Notes: generated by a model not told the origin, from the letters alone. DNA of 64,000 bases from an uncultured Candidatus Saccharibacteria bacterium (GCA_947165465.1 CAMVAM010000005.1:1-64000), one strand, 5' to 3'; shown: positions 44,290 to 54,122, counted from the first letter of the stretch. A program made the numbers and translations.

Positions 44290-46642
44290 AGACTTTTTCT
44301 CTGTCTTTTTTAATTAAAGCCAACCTTGCCATGATTTCGTTTTCACCAATCAGAATCGCCCTAGCAAGCGCCGGGTCATCCTTCTTTGGTTCAAAGAATT
44401 TACGATATTCCTCAAACTCTTTTTCAGTGCGGATCGAAGTTGCAGTGTATCTTGGATAATCATCGAGCGATTTATCACCGGAAATCTTCTTCACATAATC
44501 CCAGTTTTCCGTCATCCATTTAAATACTTCTTTCTTCACTCTCGGATTGCGATATAGATATAAGAACAAATGGAAATGATCTTGTGGTTTTACCACTTCC
44601 GGCTCTTTAAGATATTTCATCATTGCCTTTAAGCTTCCCTCGTCACGCGAAAGCGTTGTCGCAAATAATAAATCAAACTTTATTTCCGGGTTCGCTGTCG
44701 TTTTATATTTCTCAATAAAATCTTCATACTTTTCCGGATTAAGCCAAATCACCGAATCAAGAATGTCGTTTCTGATTTCTGCATCCAACTCTTCGTAATT
44801 CTCGTCATACATCTCGGCGAGCTTTTTAATATTCTCTTCATCGTCCGCATAATAATCAAGCGCAAGTAAAATCGAACGAAGCCTTAACGTATTCTCATCA
44901 TCGTTCTTCCCAGTCGTTAAACCAACTTCATTTAATTTATCTTTCACAAGCTCCAAGATAAACGCTTTGTATTTCTTTTCTTCTTCCGAATCAAAGTCAA
45001 AGAAAATCTTGAGATTGCTTACAATCGAAAGGATAATCGTCCAAACGGCCGCCGAATTCTCGTGCTTAAATTTCATCACTAATGGAATCAGCGACGCCGA
45101 AGATGCGAGCGTAGTTTTCGAAATCAAATCGCGGTCAATTAGAAGTCTCAGCTTTTCTTCTAAACCAAGACTATCAAACTTTTCTAGTCTTTCATTAAAT
45201 TCATCTTCCGAAAGATTCAGCACATAGTGCCCAGACATATCTTCTGTAACTACCGGAATCGGCCAATCAGATTTTTTAAGCTCCCCATTTAGTAGGAATC
45301 TCTTTTGCGTGTAGCCGTCTTTAGTTTTTGTCAGCACCGGGTAGCCTGGTTTATCGATAAATGCGTGCATCATTTCGCCTACATCAAATTTCGCGTGTGG
45401 ATTTAATGCTGTCCACAAATCATCACCAACCGTATTGCCATATTTATACTTTTTGAAATATTCCTGGATTCCGGCGCAGAAGTGTTCCCAACCCATTGCC
45501 CGAATTACCATAAGCATCAGCCTTGCGCCTTTAGCATAAACAATCGATGGATCAAATAATGTCGCAATTTCTTCTGGGTTGTTTACATCTTGGTGTACGG
45601 ATTGTACCCCATCATAAGCATCGCGCCTGAGTGCAGCTAGTGCATCATTCGTAAAGAAAACTTCAAAAATCTTATATTCCGGATGAATCGCATCTACTGC
45701 ATAGTATTCCATCACGGATGCAAATGATTCATTTAGCCACAAATCGTCCCACCATTCCATCGTCACTAAATCGCCAAACCATTGGTGCGAAAGCTCATGT
45801 GCGACCGTAAGAGCCACGCCTTTTTTCGTTCCGATCGTCGCACTTTTATCTACGATTAATGCCGACTCGCGATAAGTCACTAGTCCCCAATTTTCCATGG
45901 CACCCGCTTCAAAATCCGGAAGCGCCACCTGATCCAGCTTCTTTAGTGGATATGGCACCAAGAAGTTATCATCATAGAACTCCAAGCTCTTTGCTGCAAT
46001 TTCATTTGCGAAATCCACCGAATCAATGTTTTGATTTAATGCTACATAAGTTGTGATTTCTACACCATGTTCATTTTTTATCGTCTTGCCGTGAAAATGT
46101 CCAATCACCCATGCGAGTAAATAAGTACTCATTCTTGGCGTTGGTTCAAATGTAAACTTACTACCATCTTTCTTTTCTACCGGCGTATTTGCTAGTACCA
46201 AATCATCGGCGCCGTCAGGAAGCATGATGCTAAGTTCAAACACTGCCTTAGCACCTGGTTCATCAATACATGGGAACGCTTCCCTTGCATAATGACTCTC
46301 AAACTGCGTCGCCACAATCGTTTCAGTCTTGCCCTTATATTGATAAGTCGAAAGATATGCGCCCTGCATATTCTCATTCAACTTTCCGGAATAATTAATC
46401 AAAACTTCATGCTTACCTTTTCCGGCCGTCACCACTAACTCATCATTATCTGTTGTAAACTTTACAACATTTCCGTCAACTTTTACATCAATTACATTTA
46501 GTCTAACAGCATGAAATCTAATCTGGTCAGTCTTTGCCTCACCAAAAACTTTGACCTCACCACCAATCGTCTTTTTAGTCTTATCAATCTTTAAATTGAG
46601 AATGTATTTTTCTGGTTCAAAATATTCTAAAAGTCTGTCCAT
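44273..46642 (-). CDS. pepN: M1-family aminopeptidase (PepN type)
   Basis: 789 residues. GAMENWGLVTYRE is the exopeptidase motif, and HELSHQWFGDLVTMEWWDDLWLNESFAS gives HExxH-x18-E zinc ligands. N-terminal beta-saddle and C-terminal helical domain complete the M1 architecture. No signal peptide, so it acts on imported peptides in the cytoplasm, fitting an organism that scavenges amino acids. It starts 21 bp after ftsH with Shine-Dalgarno GGAGGT and is probably co-transcribed. Confidence 0.95.
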   Translation of the reverse strand: MDRLLEYFEPEKYILNLKIDKTKKTIGGEVKVFGEAKTDQIRFHAVRLNVIDVKVDGNVVKFTTDNDELVVTAGKGKHEVLINYSGKLNENMQGAYLSTYQYKGKTETIVATQFESHYAREAFPCIDEPGAKAVFELSIMLPDGADDLVLANTPVEKKDGSKFTFEPTPRMSTYLLAWVIGHFHGKTIKNEHGVEITTYVALNQNIDSVDFANEIAAKSLEFYDDNFLVPYPLKKLDQVALPDFEAGAMENWGLVTYRESALIVDKSATIGTKKGVALTVAHELSHQWFGDLVTMEWWDDLWLNESFASVMEYYAVDAIHPEYKIFEVFFTNDALAALRRDAYDGVQSVHQDVNNPEEIATLFDPSIVYAKGARLMLMVIRAMGWEHFCAGIQEYFKKYKYGNTVGDDLWTALNPHAKFDVGEMMHAFIDKPGYPVLTKTKDGYTQKRFLLNGELKKSDWPIPVVTEDMSGHYVLNLSEDEFNERLEKFDSLGLEEKLRLLIDRDLISKTTLASSASLIPLVMKFKHENSAAVWTIILSIVSNLKIFFDFDSEEEKKYKAFILELVKDKLNEVGLTTGKNDDENTLRLRSILLALDYYADDEENIKKLAEMYDENYEELDAEIRNDILDSVIWLNPEKYEDFIEKYKTTANPEIKFDLLFATTLSRDEGSLKAMMKYLKEPEVVKPQDHFHLFLYLYRNPRVKKEVFKWMTENWDYVKKISGDKSLDDYPRYTATSIRTEKEFEEYRKFFEPKKDDPALARAILIGENEIMARLALIKKDREKVFDKLA

Positions 46643-46663
46643 TTTACCTCCACACTGTTAAGT

Positions 46664-48586
46664 TTATTTGTGTAATTTTACTGCTTCCGGAAGCTTCGCG
46701 TCTTTTAGAATCGGAGCAAGTTCAGCTTCTTCCAAAGTCTCATGTGCAAGTAGTTCTTCAGCTAGTTTATCAAGCACCTTTTTATTAGCTTTTAGCACCG
46801 CTTCTGCACGCACCGCCGCTTCATCCGAAAGTTTCTTTACTTCCGCGTCAATGAGTTCTGCAGTCTTTTCGGAATATGGCTTCTCGGTCGTAATTGTATA
46901 ATAACCGGTTGCTTCAGACGGGAAAACCAAGTTGCGTGTTGCATCGCCCATACCTTCTTCAATAATCATCGACTTTGAGAGCTCGGCTACATTCTTAAGA
47001 TCCGATGATGCACCGGTCGTAATCGCATCAGCACCAAAAATGAGTTTTTCCGCTACGCGCCCACCCATTGCACGAGCAAGAATATCCTTAAGTTCATAAA
47101 TGTTCTTGTAGCTTCTGTCTTCTGGCGGGAGGAACCAAGTTACGCCACCGGTTGAACCACGTGGAATAATCGTGACTTTGTGCACCGGGTCAGAATCCGG
47201 AAGAACATGACCAACCACCGCATGTCCGGCTTCATGATAAGCCGTGATTTTGCGTTCCTTATCATTCATCACTTTACTCTTGCGCTCCGGGCCAATTGCC
47301 ACGCGTTCAAACGCTTCCGTTAAATCATGATTATTAATTGCCTTGTGGCCTTCACGAGCTGCCGTAATCGCTGCTTCGTTTGCAATATTTGCAAGGTCTG
47401 CGCCAGACGAACCGGCAGTTTTCTTTGCCAAGGACTCAAGGTCTACATCGGCTTCAATTGGTTTACCTTTAAAATGGACTTTGAGAATTTCAAGACGGTC
47501 TTTTCTTTCCGGCAAAGTCACGTTTACATGGCGGTCGAAACGACCTGGGCGAAGCAGCGCCTTGTCAAGCATATCCACACGGTTGGTTGCCGCAATTACA
47601 ATCACACCGGAATCATTATCAAAACCATCCATCTCAACGAGAATCTGATTAAGGGTTTGCTCGTCTTCACGACCAGCACCACCTCTCGCATCACGTTTAT
47701 GTGCTACTGCATCAATTTCATCGATAAAGATAATTGATGGCGCATTTTTCTTAGCTTTACCAAACAAATCACGAACACGGCTTGCGCCGACGCCCACAAA
47801 CATTTCAGCAAATTCCGAACCGGAAATCGAGAAGAATGGCACACTTGCTTCTCCCGCTACGGCTCTTGCCATCAAAGTTTTACCAGTACCCGGATCACCG
47901 GCCAAAAGTACACCACGTGGAATCTTAGCACCAAGCTTCTCATATTTCTTTGGATTCTTTAAGAAATCAACAATCTCAGTTAAATCTTGTTTTGCAGCTT
48001 CATTCCCAGCTACATCTTTAAATGTAACTTTCTTTTTGTCTGGACCATAGAGCTGTGCTCTAGCTTTCCCAAAGCTCATTGATTGGCTATTGGCGGCTGA
48101 TGCTTGACGCATCATGTAGGAGAGGAACATCACAATGATAAGAATTGGTACCACAGTCATTGCAATATCGAGAATAATACCCATCACATTGACGTCTTCT
48201 TTATATTCAATCACTGGGTAGGTCTCATTGCATTTCTTCAGTTCTTCACCCTCGAGCTTATCGCAATAATTAATCAATCCTTGATCATAAAGCGTACCGG
48301 AACTATCCTTCCTAGACGTTTCAGTTGGAACATCTTTATCCTTCAAAGTAATATCAAGCGTATTACCAGTCACAGTAATTCTCGAAATGTTACCATCCGG
48401 ATCATTTGCTCTTTTAATTACATCCGAAATTGGGACCTCGGTCTTTTGAACCTGCCCACTTTTTTGATTAGTTATAAGAAACATCGCAAGACAAATGATT
48501 AAGATTGTAAACACAACGCTTCTTATGGTATTAGACCGATTAGGAATCGGACGACCCATGTTTTTCTTTGGGGTATTTTCCGCCAC
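46664..48586 (-). CDS. ftsH: ATP-dependent zinc metalloprotease FtsH
   Basis: 640 residues with a GTG start (48584-48586) behind AAGGAGAT. Two transmembrane helices flank an ~90-residue extracytoplasmic domain (about 23-42 and 133-153). AAA domain: [19 protein letters not shown] (Walker A), [11 protein letters not shown] (Walker B), second region of homology [20 protein letters not shown]; zinc protease motif [13 protein letters not shown]. FtsH degrades misfolded membrane proteins. It lies next to tRNA-Pro, divergently. Confidence 0.98.
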   Translation of the reverse strand: MAENTPKKNMGRPIPNRSNTIRSVVFTILIICLAMFLITNQKSGQVQKTEVPISDVIKRANDPDGNISRITVTGNTLDITLKDKDVPTETSRKDSSGTLYDQGLINYCDKLEGEELKKCNETYPVIEYKEDVNVMGIILDIAMTVVPILIIVMFLSYMMRQASAANSQSMSFGKARAQLYGPDKKKVTFKDVAGNEAAKQDLTEIVDFLKNPKKYEKLGAKIPRGVLLAGDPGTGKTLMARAVAGEASVPFFSISGSEFAEMFVGVGASRVRDLFGKAKKNAPSIIFIDEIDAVAHKRDARGGAGREDEQTLNQILVEMDGFDNDSGVIVIAATNRVDMLDKALLRPGRFDRHVNVTLPERKDRLEILKVHFKGKPIEADVDLESLAKKTAGSSGADLANIANEAAITAAREGHKAINNHDLTEAFERVAIGPERKSKVMNDKERKITAYHEAGHAVVGHVLPDSDPVHKVTIIPRGSTGGVTWFLPPEDRSYKNIYELKDILARAMGGRVAEKLIFGADAITTGASSDLKNVAELSKSMIIEEGMGDATRNLVFPSEATGYYTITTEKPYSEKTAELIDAEVKKLSDEAAVRAEAVLKANKKVLDKLAEELLAHETLEEAELAPILKDAKLPEAVKLHK

Positions 48587-48665
48587 TATTTTATCTCCTT
48601 ACTTCTTTAATTTTATCATATTCTTCCCCTTTTTTCATTAAAATATGGTATAATAAAACTACCGT

Positions 48666-48741
48666 CTGGGTGTAGCACAGTTGGTAGCGCGCGACTTTTG
48701 GGAAGTCGAGGTCGCAGGTTCAAGTCCTGTCACCCAGACCA
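48666..48741 (+). tRNA. tRNA-Pro (anticodon TGG)
   Basis: 76 nt including CCA. Acceptor CTGGGTG/CACCCAG with A73; anticodon stem CGACT/AGTCG, loop TTTGGGA (anticodon TGG); T-arm GCAGGTTCAAGTCCTGT. TATAAT upstream near 48650, terminator at 48755-48779. Confidence 0.97.
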
Positions 48742-48744
48742 CAA

Positions 48745-48787
48745 GGATACGAGTAAAAAGACAGCTTGCTGTCTTTTTTGAGTATCC
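48745..48787 (+). terminator. Nested terminator hairpin after tRNA-Pro(TGG)
   Basis: Inner stem AAAGACAGC-TT-GCTGTCTTT (48755-48779) with T-run; an outer pair GGATAC (48745-48750) / GTATCC (48782-48787) encloses it. Confidence 0.9.
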
Positions 48788-48790
48788 GCA

Positions 48791-48827
48791 GTGGTCTTTT
48801 GCTTTTGCGAAGCAAAAGCAAGACCAC
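48791..48827. repeat. Palindromic repeat between tRNA-Pro genes
   Basis: GTGGTCTT-TT-GCTTTTGC-GAA-GCAAAAGC-AAGACCAC forms a long hairpin. Shares GGTCTTTT and GCAAAAG with the tandem repeat that follows. Confidence 0.85.
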
Positions 48828-48847
48828 AACAATTGAATGTCCGTAAT

Positions 48848-48937
48848 GGTCTTTTCCTTTTGCTTTAGCAAAAGGAAGACTATAAGTTGCCTTAGCAAAA
48901 GGAAGACCATAAGTTGCTTTAGCAAAAGGAAGACCAC
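48848..48937. repeat. 27-bp tandem repeat (3 copies) preceded by an inverted copy
   Basis: The unit AGCAAAAGGAAGAC with ATAAGTTGC-type joins recurs with period 27 bp at 48862, 48889 and 48916. The first copy pairs with GGTCTTTTCCTTTTGCT (48848-48864) as a hairpin. Non-coding; the open frames across it are artefacts of the repeat. Confidence 0.85.
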
Positions 48938-48969
48938 TCACCGATTTTATGGTATAATATATTCACCGT

Positions 48970-49045
48970 CAGGGTGTGGCGCAGTTGGTAGCGCGCAGCG
49001 TTCGGGACGCTGAGGCCGTCGGTTCAAGTCCGATCACCCTGACCA
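48970..49045 (+). tRNA. tRNA-Pro (anticodon CGG)
   Basis: 76 nt including CCA. Acceptor CAGGGTG/CACCCTG with A73; anticodon stem CAGCG/CGCTG, loop TTCGGGA (anticodon CGG); T-arm GTCGGTTCAAGTCCGAT. A TATAAT lies ~15 bp upstream. Two proline tRNAs here differ by anticodon. Confidence 0.97.
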
Positions 49046-49111
49046 TTTTTGTGCACACATTGAACCGGGCTTCGCCAACGGTTCAAGTCCGATCACCCTG
49101 ACCATTTTTGT
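49020..49111 (+). repeat. 33-bp direct repeat duplicating the tRNA-Pro(CGG) 3' end
   Basis: The T-arm, acceptor 3' strand, CCA and following TTTTTGT (49020-49052) are repeated without mismatch at 49079-49111. The 26-bp between them contains GTGCAC and TTGAACCG, the latter pairing with CGGTTCAA at the start of copy 2. A tRNA 3'-end duplication is the usual mark of integrase att sites, but no integrase or element lies between the copies. Copy 2 abuts the stop of the gene at 49114. Confidence 0.88.
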
Positions 49112-49113
49112 TC

Positions 49114-49443
49114 TTATTTTACACCTAGACTTTCGTCAGACAATGCCGCTTCGCCAAACGGCTTTTCGTACTCTTCGATATTCTCAAGTACTTCACTAAA
49201 TTTCTCGACATATTCTTTTAAAACTTCGTCCGAAAACGCACCGGTCTTATCAAACGTGTACTCTTCAATCGGATCATCATTATCATCTTCACCTTCGTCC
49301 GGAAGAAAGCCCGGCCTCGAGCGATCAAGATAAATATCCCCAGAATTATGATAAATCGCAAGCGAAATTCCGGTTGTTCCAAGCGCAATTAGTGCCGACA
49401 CAATTCCAAGAATAATTAGATTCCTACCACCTTTAGATGTCAT
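49114..49443 (-). CDS. Small single-pass membrane protein with acidic extracellular tail
   Basis: 109 residues. One transmembrane helix (about 9-30, LIILGIVSALIALGTTGISLAIY), then an acidic region (DEGEDDNDDPIEEY) and a helix ending DESLGVK. No family recognised. It overlaps the upstream secreted-protein gene by ATGA (49440-49443) and is last in the surface operon 54122-49114. Its 3' end touches the duplicated tRNA sequence, so the downstream boundary of this gene may have been shaped by that event. Confidence 0.7.
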   Translation of the reverse strand: MTSKGGRNLIILGIVSALIALGTTGISLAIYHNSGDIYLDRSRPGFLPDEGEDDNDDPIEEYTFDKTGAFSDEVLKEYVEKFSEVLENIEEYEKPFGEAALSDESLGVK

Positions 49444-49934
49444 AATTTCTCTCCAATCTTCTTGACAAGCTCAAGGTGTTCATTTGCTAGGCCCTTGATA
49501 TATTTTGCATCGGACTCGACAATTTTTCTAAGTTCCCTAGTCTTCACCAAAATATCATAAAACTCTGCCGGACGATTTTTACAATCCGTCGAAATCAATC
49601 TCTCAAGTTCCTTCTGGTATTCGATAAAATCAATCATGAAATTATTTCTACCCTTACTGAAATCATTTTGGTTTTTTACAAAACTGTCATTCGACAAAGT
49701 GTTTTCGCTAAGTCTCACATTAAGTGGCGTAATAAACCTTGATTGAAGAACTTCATAGTAGCGTCCAAGATAAACCCTAGTCTTAGAATCTTCACGCTGA
49801 AGTTCCTTCAGATTCTCAACAATCGTACTACAGTTCTTGCTAATCGTCTCTTTTTTAGATTCAGAAATAGCCTGCACGGAAATCGGTGCAAAAGTCAGAA
49901 GCATCGAAATAAAAACTGCCACTGTTTTCTTCAT
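49440..49934 (-). CDS. Secreted helical protein, surface operon
   Basis: 164 residues from ATG at 49934. The signal peptide (about 1-22, ending SVQA) is followed by an all-helical, probably coiled-coil, domain with two cysteines (NCSTIVEN and TDCKNRPAEF). TATAAT (49941-49946) ends 6 nt before this ATG, whereas the longer in-frame start (49967) lies above it, so the leaderless start is chosen. Function unknown. Overlaps the small membrane-protein gene by 4 bp. Confidence 0.75.
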   Translation of the reverse strand: MKKTVAVFISMLLTFAPISVQAISESKKETISKNCSTIVENLKELQREDSKTRVYLGRYYEVLQSRFITPLNVRLSENTLSNDSFVKNQNDFSKGRNNFMIDFIEYQKELERLISTDCKNRPAEFYDILVKTRELRKIVESDAKYIKGLANEHLELVKKIGEKL

Positions 49935-49953
49935 ATCTAAATTATAACACGAA

Positions 49954-50820
49954 CTATTTAACTTCATTAATGCTATCTAGCACTAAATGACCTTCAAAGT
50001 ATGAAAACTTCATTTGATAAACCGGGACATCACTCGAGAACTTTTCAATTAGCGTCTTTACGTTATACTTTTCAATTGTCTCAACAATGTCGCCACTATC
50101 TGGCCCATCCAAACAATACTTTTCTTCAGTTTCTTCTTCATCACTCTTTTCCATCGCACCACAGGAAGGAAGCACGTCATGATAAACCGTAATTGTTAAA
50201 CCATCGTCAGTATACTCAGCACTTTTTACTACTGTAAACATTCCGGAACCGGCCCCACCACCATTAAACGGAGTTACTTCAAATGAGCCACTCGTTTCTG
50301 AATACGTAAAAGAACTGCTATGTGAAATGCTGTAATCGCGCTTTGCAACACTAGTGCTAAGTTTAAACAGTTTTTTGTACGAAGCATCAATCACATCATA
50401 AGGTACAATCAAATTCGCACCTGCAGAAGTTTCTTTCGATAGCACACGACTTGGATCTGCATTTTGATAAGCAATCATAAACTTCGTATCGTCAGACAAA
50501 CCATATTCAAACACATTATTTAGATAATTAAATGCTTTAATGTATGGTTTAATAATTGTCTGCGCCGTCTCCGTTGTTATAGTCTTTACTTCTTTTGTCG
50601 CAACACAACCAGTTCCTTTTGCTTCTTCGATGGCTGCCTCGCATTTTGATGCGGCTTGTTCGTTTTCACTATTTCGCATCATTAATTCATATACACCAAA
50701 GACTACGCCGGCAATCGCTGCGATAAATAACATAATCCCCATCGCAATCACTAGGCCAAATTTATTGCCTTCCTTCTTTGGCCCACTGTATCCGCGCATC
50801 ATTATTTCTTCAGGCTGCAT
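49954..50820 (-). CDS. Single-pass membrane protein with extracellular domain, surface operon
   Basis: 288 residues. A short cytoplasmic N-terminus (MMRGYSGPKKEGNK) is followed by one transmembrane helix (about 23-47) and a ~235-residue extracellular domain with cysteines in SKCEAAIEEAKGTGC and near SCGAMEKSDEEETEEKYC. No family recognised. Shine-Dalgarno AAGGAGGG lies in front of ATG, 8 bp after the 1097-residue surface-protein stop: same operon. Like the partners of the other giant proteins, it may anchor or assemble the secreted product. Confidence 0.75.
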   Translation of the reverse strand: MQPEEIMMRGYSGPKKEGNKFGLVIAMGIMLFIAAIAGVVFGVYELMMRNSENEQAASKCEAAIEEAKGTGCVATKEVKTITTETAQTIIKPYIKAFNYLNNVFEYGLSDDTKFMIAYQNADPSRVLSKETSAGANLIVPYDVIDASYKKLFKLSTSVAKRDYSISHSSSFTYSETSGSFEVTPFNGGGAGSGMFTVVKSAEYTDDGLTITVYHDVLPSCGAMEKSDEEETEEKYCLDGPDSGDIVETIEKYNVKTLIEKFSSDVPVYQMKFSYFEGHLVLDSINEVK

Positions 50821-50828
50821 ATCCCTCC

Positions 50829-53800
50829 TTAGAATTTAATTTTACTACACTTCTTATGCTTTACAAAATAGAACAACATTGTAGAACCTGAAACTACCGA
50901 TAATACACTAATTGCCACCGCCGCACCTTCACCTTCTTCGGTATTTCTACCGGTATCCGGGACTTTGATTCCTTCATCATCTTCCGGCTCATCATCCGGG
51001 TCAGGGTCTGGCGTTGGGTCTGGATCCGGAGTCGGATCAGGGTCCGGTGTTGGGTCTGGATCCGGAGTCGGATCAGGGTCCGGTGTTGGGTCTGGGTCTG
51101 GATCCGGAGTTGGTGCTTCTTCAATCGTAAACGACGTCTCCGCTGCTGCACTATTATTGTAAATTGCTTTAAGCGTGTGTGTACCGCTAGCTAAGCTCTT
51201 TAGATAAGTATTCTTCAAAGTAATTATCGTGCTTCCGGTCGTAACCGTGTAACTACTTGAAGTAATTGGGCTACCATCCACGAGCACCTGTGCCAATTCA
51301 AAGCGTGGGAAATTAATTCTCACCGCAAGCGTAGAAGAACTGTCTTTTCTAAAATTATTACCGGACTGCCAACTGACGCTACCATCACGGAAAATCGGAT
51401 AAAGTGTCACATTGAAGTCACCCGGCGTGAAAATGAATGTATTACCAGGCATACTTGTAGCCATATCGCTTTCAGAAGACCTAGTATAACCAAAGAAATA
51501 CGAGCCTTCTAGGGTTGGTGCAGTCGCCGGAATCGTCACCGAACAAGACGTACTTGCTTCAGTCGTTTGACAAGTCTGTGTTTCAGCCGCATTTCCATCA
51601 AAGGTTAACGTATAAACATATACCGGACGAATCGTAAAGGTTCCGCTCTTGCTGTGATTTCCCGTAAATTCAAGTGTCAAAGTGTGATCACCATCAGTTA
51701 GCGTATCGAGATAGCTACTATTAATCGTCACCAGCACCTGGTTATCAGCAATCGAATAATTAGTATTAGATAGTTCCTGTCCATCAACCAGCGCTCGGCT
51801 AAAGATATTTCTATCAAAGCTCATACTAGCAACCAAATTATTATCGGTGCCTTTATAATGAATCGTACTCTCAGGCCAAGTCATCGTATTATCGATGAAA
51901 ATCGGATAAAGCGTTCTGACGACTACATCAGCCGTAAATGTGAAAGTATCACTAGGTTGATATTCTGCTTCGTTAGAACCAGACGTTCTCGTATAACCAA
52001 AGAAATCATGACCCGCAAGTGATGGTATTGTTGACGGAATCGTCACCGAACAAGCCGTGCTAGAATTAATTCCTTCACATGTTTGCGATGGAAGAATATC
52101 ATCCTCATAATTCAATGTGTAAATCTGTCCCGGAGCATCGGATACCGTAAATGTCTCGCTCTTGCTATGACCACCTTCAAATTCCAAAGTAATCGTATGG
52201 TTGCCATCGGCAAGCTCATCAAGATAACTATTATTAATAGTGACTTCAACTCTGTCATCATGAATTGTATAGTCCGTGTCTAGAAGTTCTATACCATCAA
52301 TTAAGACTCTGCTAAAAATTTCTCGATCAAAGCCCATACTAATCGTTAGGCCGTCCCCAGCATCACGATAGTATTTATTATCACCGGTCCAAGTTGCCGT
52401 ATTATCAACCCAAATCGCATAAAGAAGTTTGCTCATTATCGCGATTTCAAATTCATATTCATCGCCCGGTTGATAGTCTGCCACATTCGAACCGGAAGTT
52501 TCCGTATAGCCAAAGAAATCGTAACCCTGTTTAGTTGGCGCAGTTGCCGGAATAATTACAGAACAAGTCGAATATTCATTTACCGGTTGGCAAGTCTGCT
52601 CAATTACTTCATCGCCACCATCAGTATTAAATCCTAAATGATAAGTCGGCAACACGGTAATTGTATATTCAATACTCTGCCCGTCCATATAATATGTCAC
52701 TGTGCTCGTACCATAGCCAATCGTTTTAATTGCGCCACTACGATATTTCACGACCGTCTCATCCGAAATCGAAACGTTATCATCGACCGACGTTAGTTGT
52801 CCATCCTTGGTTGCGCCTGACTGGTAATGTAACGTGTAATTTAACGCCGGTGCTTCACCAACGCCAGTCACAAAGCTAGTTCTAGTCGCCGTAATACTAG
52901 TCACGTAATCCATCGAGTAGAAATATTTCCACCAGTTTTTGAGATACCCGTCACTCGTATAACCGGTCTCGTGTGGCATCATAAAAGCCCAAAATCTAGT
53001 ATAAAATCTATCTTCTTTACCGCTCGCATTAAAGTCGCTAATCGCATATGGCTCGCTCATCCATGCTGAATTATTTGCGAGCGTATCATCACTGGTTAAA
53101 TCGTCCACGCCATGGTCGCGCCAATCTTGATAAGTTGTTCTCACTGTACTCGTATTAGAATAATCATAGCCAGTTGAAGCATTAAACGGATGATGTACAG
53201 TTCCAACACCATTTAACACTCCAGAGTTAGCAAAATCATTCAACATGAATCTTTCCCACAAATTCAAAGATTCATAATCTTCCTTAGTAGAAACACTAAT
53301 AGAATCCTGCACATATGGATCGTAGCTTAATCCATACACATTTTTCATAATGTTTTCTTGTGAATGCATATATGCATGATATTGCGCGTCACGTCTCGAT
53401 GTGCTCACCGACACAATCATAAAGTTGTCGCATTCTTTCGTAATTGGCGTGCCATTAATCCAGTAAGCGTTGCTACCCACCATCATTGTTTCAAAAGTTT
53501 TAGTTGGGTCAACAGTCACTAACCATACCTGGTCAAAGTTTCCACTATTCTTTCTTTCTACTAAATCAGCCAAGTCAATCAACCACTCATAGTCAAATGA
53601 ATAATCTTGAATTACGTTACCTTCAAACCAACCACCATAATACATATTCCACCAAGAATAATTTCCATTTCCATCATCAGCTGCCGCTAAGAAATTTTCT
53701 TCATCAAATTTATTATCAACCGTTCCGTCTGGTCTCGTAAAATTCACTGTATAATGTGGGAAATCATCAACATAGAGCCAGTTGAGAGTTATATGATTAA

Positions 53801-54122
53801 AGTAATTGTGTGATGAAAAATTCAAATCAGCCACTTGCTCATCAACTACCGTTCTCGCAATATCCTCACCAAACAGTAAATCCGCTGCCTTTGGTGAACC
53901 TGCCACCGAATTAAGATGTGGGTTCACTTCCACTACCAATACTTTTAAATCTTGATTCGCCTGATAAGCCGGATTAATTACCGACACGGCATTAGCTTCA
54001 TTATCATTTTTAATTCTATCGTATGCGAACCAAGCGAAAGTCGAAAGAATCGCAAAAACAGCCACCAAAAAGGCTGTCTTTTTAAAATGATTCACACGAA
54101 AACTTCTAATATTTCTTTTCAT
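50829..54122 (-). CDS. Secreted surface protein with Ig-type repeats, proline-aspartate spacer and VPDTG sorting-type signal
   Basis: 1097 residues. N-terminal signal segment (about 13-33, AFLVAVFAILSTFAWFA); an N-terminal ~430-residue domain with FDQVWLVTVDPTK and HAYMHSQENIMKNVYG, reminiscent of a putative metallopeptidase-like family whose HSFGH-type motif is degenerate here; an Ig-like stretch; then three tandem ~170-residue repeats sharing TxSCSVTIPATAP, FFGYTR/ETSGSN, LYPIF/AIW and HTLTLEF/KA; then five PDPDPT units; then VPDTG, a hydrophobic helix and the basic tail KHKKCSKIKF. The tail matches an LPxTG-like sortase signal with V for L. No sortase is in the window. A class of cell-wall-linked adhesins is suggested. 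Confidence 0.85.
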   Translation of the reverse strand: MKRNIRSFRVNHFKKTAFLVAVFAILSTFAWFAYDRIKNDNEANAVSVINPAYQANQDLKVLVVEVNPHLNSVAGSPKAADLLFGEDIARTVVDEQVADLNFSSHNYFNHITLNWLYVDDFPHYTVNFTRPDGTVDNKFDEENFLAAADDGNGNYSWWNMYYGGWFEGNVIQDYSFDYEWLIDLADLVERKNSGNFDQVWLVTVDPTKTFETMMVGSNAYWINGTPITKECDNFMIVSVSTSRRDAQYHAYMHSQENIMKNVYGLSYDPYVQDSISVSTKEDYESLNLWERFMLNDFANSGVLNGVGTVHHPFNASTGYDYSNTSTVRTTYQDWRDHGVDDLTSDDTLANNSAWMSEPYAISDFNASGKEDRFYTRFWAFMMPHETGYTSDGYLKNWWKYFYSMDYVTSITATRTSFVTGVGEAPALNYTLHYQSGATKDGQLTSVDDNVSISDETVVKYRSGAIKTIGYGTSTVTYYMDGQSIEYTITVLPTYHLGFNTDGGDEVIEQTCQPVNEYSTCSVIIPATAPTKQGYDFFGYTETSGSNVADYQPGDEYEFEIAIMSKLLYAIWVDNTATWTGDNKYYRDAGDGLTISMGFDREIFSRVLIDGIELLDTDYTIHDDRVEVTINNSYLDELADGNHTITLEFEGGHSKSETFTVSDAPGQIYTLNYEDDILPSQTCEGINSSTACSVTIPSTIPSLAGHDFFGYTRTSGSNEAEYQPSDTFTFTADVVVRTLYPIFIDNTMTWPESTIHYKGTDNNLVASMSFDRNIFSRALVDGQELSNTNYSIADNQVLVTINSSYLDTLTDGDHTLTLEFTGNHSKSGTFTIRPVYVYTLTFDGNAAETQTCQTTEASTSCSVTIPATAPTLEGSYFFGYTRSSESDMATSMPGNTFIFTPGDFNVTLYPIFRDGSVSWQSGNNFRKDSSSTLAVRINFPRFELAQVLVDGSPITSSSYTVTTGSTIITLKNTYLKSLASGTHTLKAIYNNSAAAETSFTIEEAPTPDPDPDPTPDPDPTPDPDPTPDPDPTPDPDPTPDPDPDDEPEDDEGIKVPDTGRNTEEGEGAAVAISVLSVVSGSTMLFYFVKHKKCSKIKF
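50998..51110 (-). repeat. In-frame tandem repeat coding PDPDPT units
   Basis: The repeat unit GGTTCGGATCC-type (Pro-Asp codons) recurs at the DNA level, encoding five PDPDPT copies between the last Ig-type repeat and the VPDTG motif. Likely expands and contracts by slippage, changing the distance of the domain from the cell wall. Confidence 0.8.

Noticed and set aside
44273..46642. Shadow frames on the opposite strand of pepN, ftsH and the surface genes
   Set aside because: They overlap strongly supported genes and carry no motifs or start signals.
48862..48934. Three equally spaced repeats as a CRISPR array
   Set aside because: Joins between units are also repeated, so there are no unique spacers; no cas genes nearby.
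48659..48941. Open frames across the repeat region between tRNA-Pro genes
   Set aside because: They translate tandem repeats and tRNA sequence; no Shine-Dalgarno or coding character.
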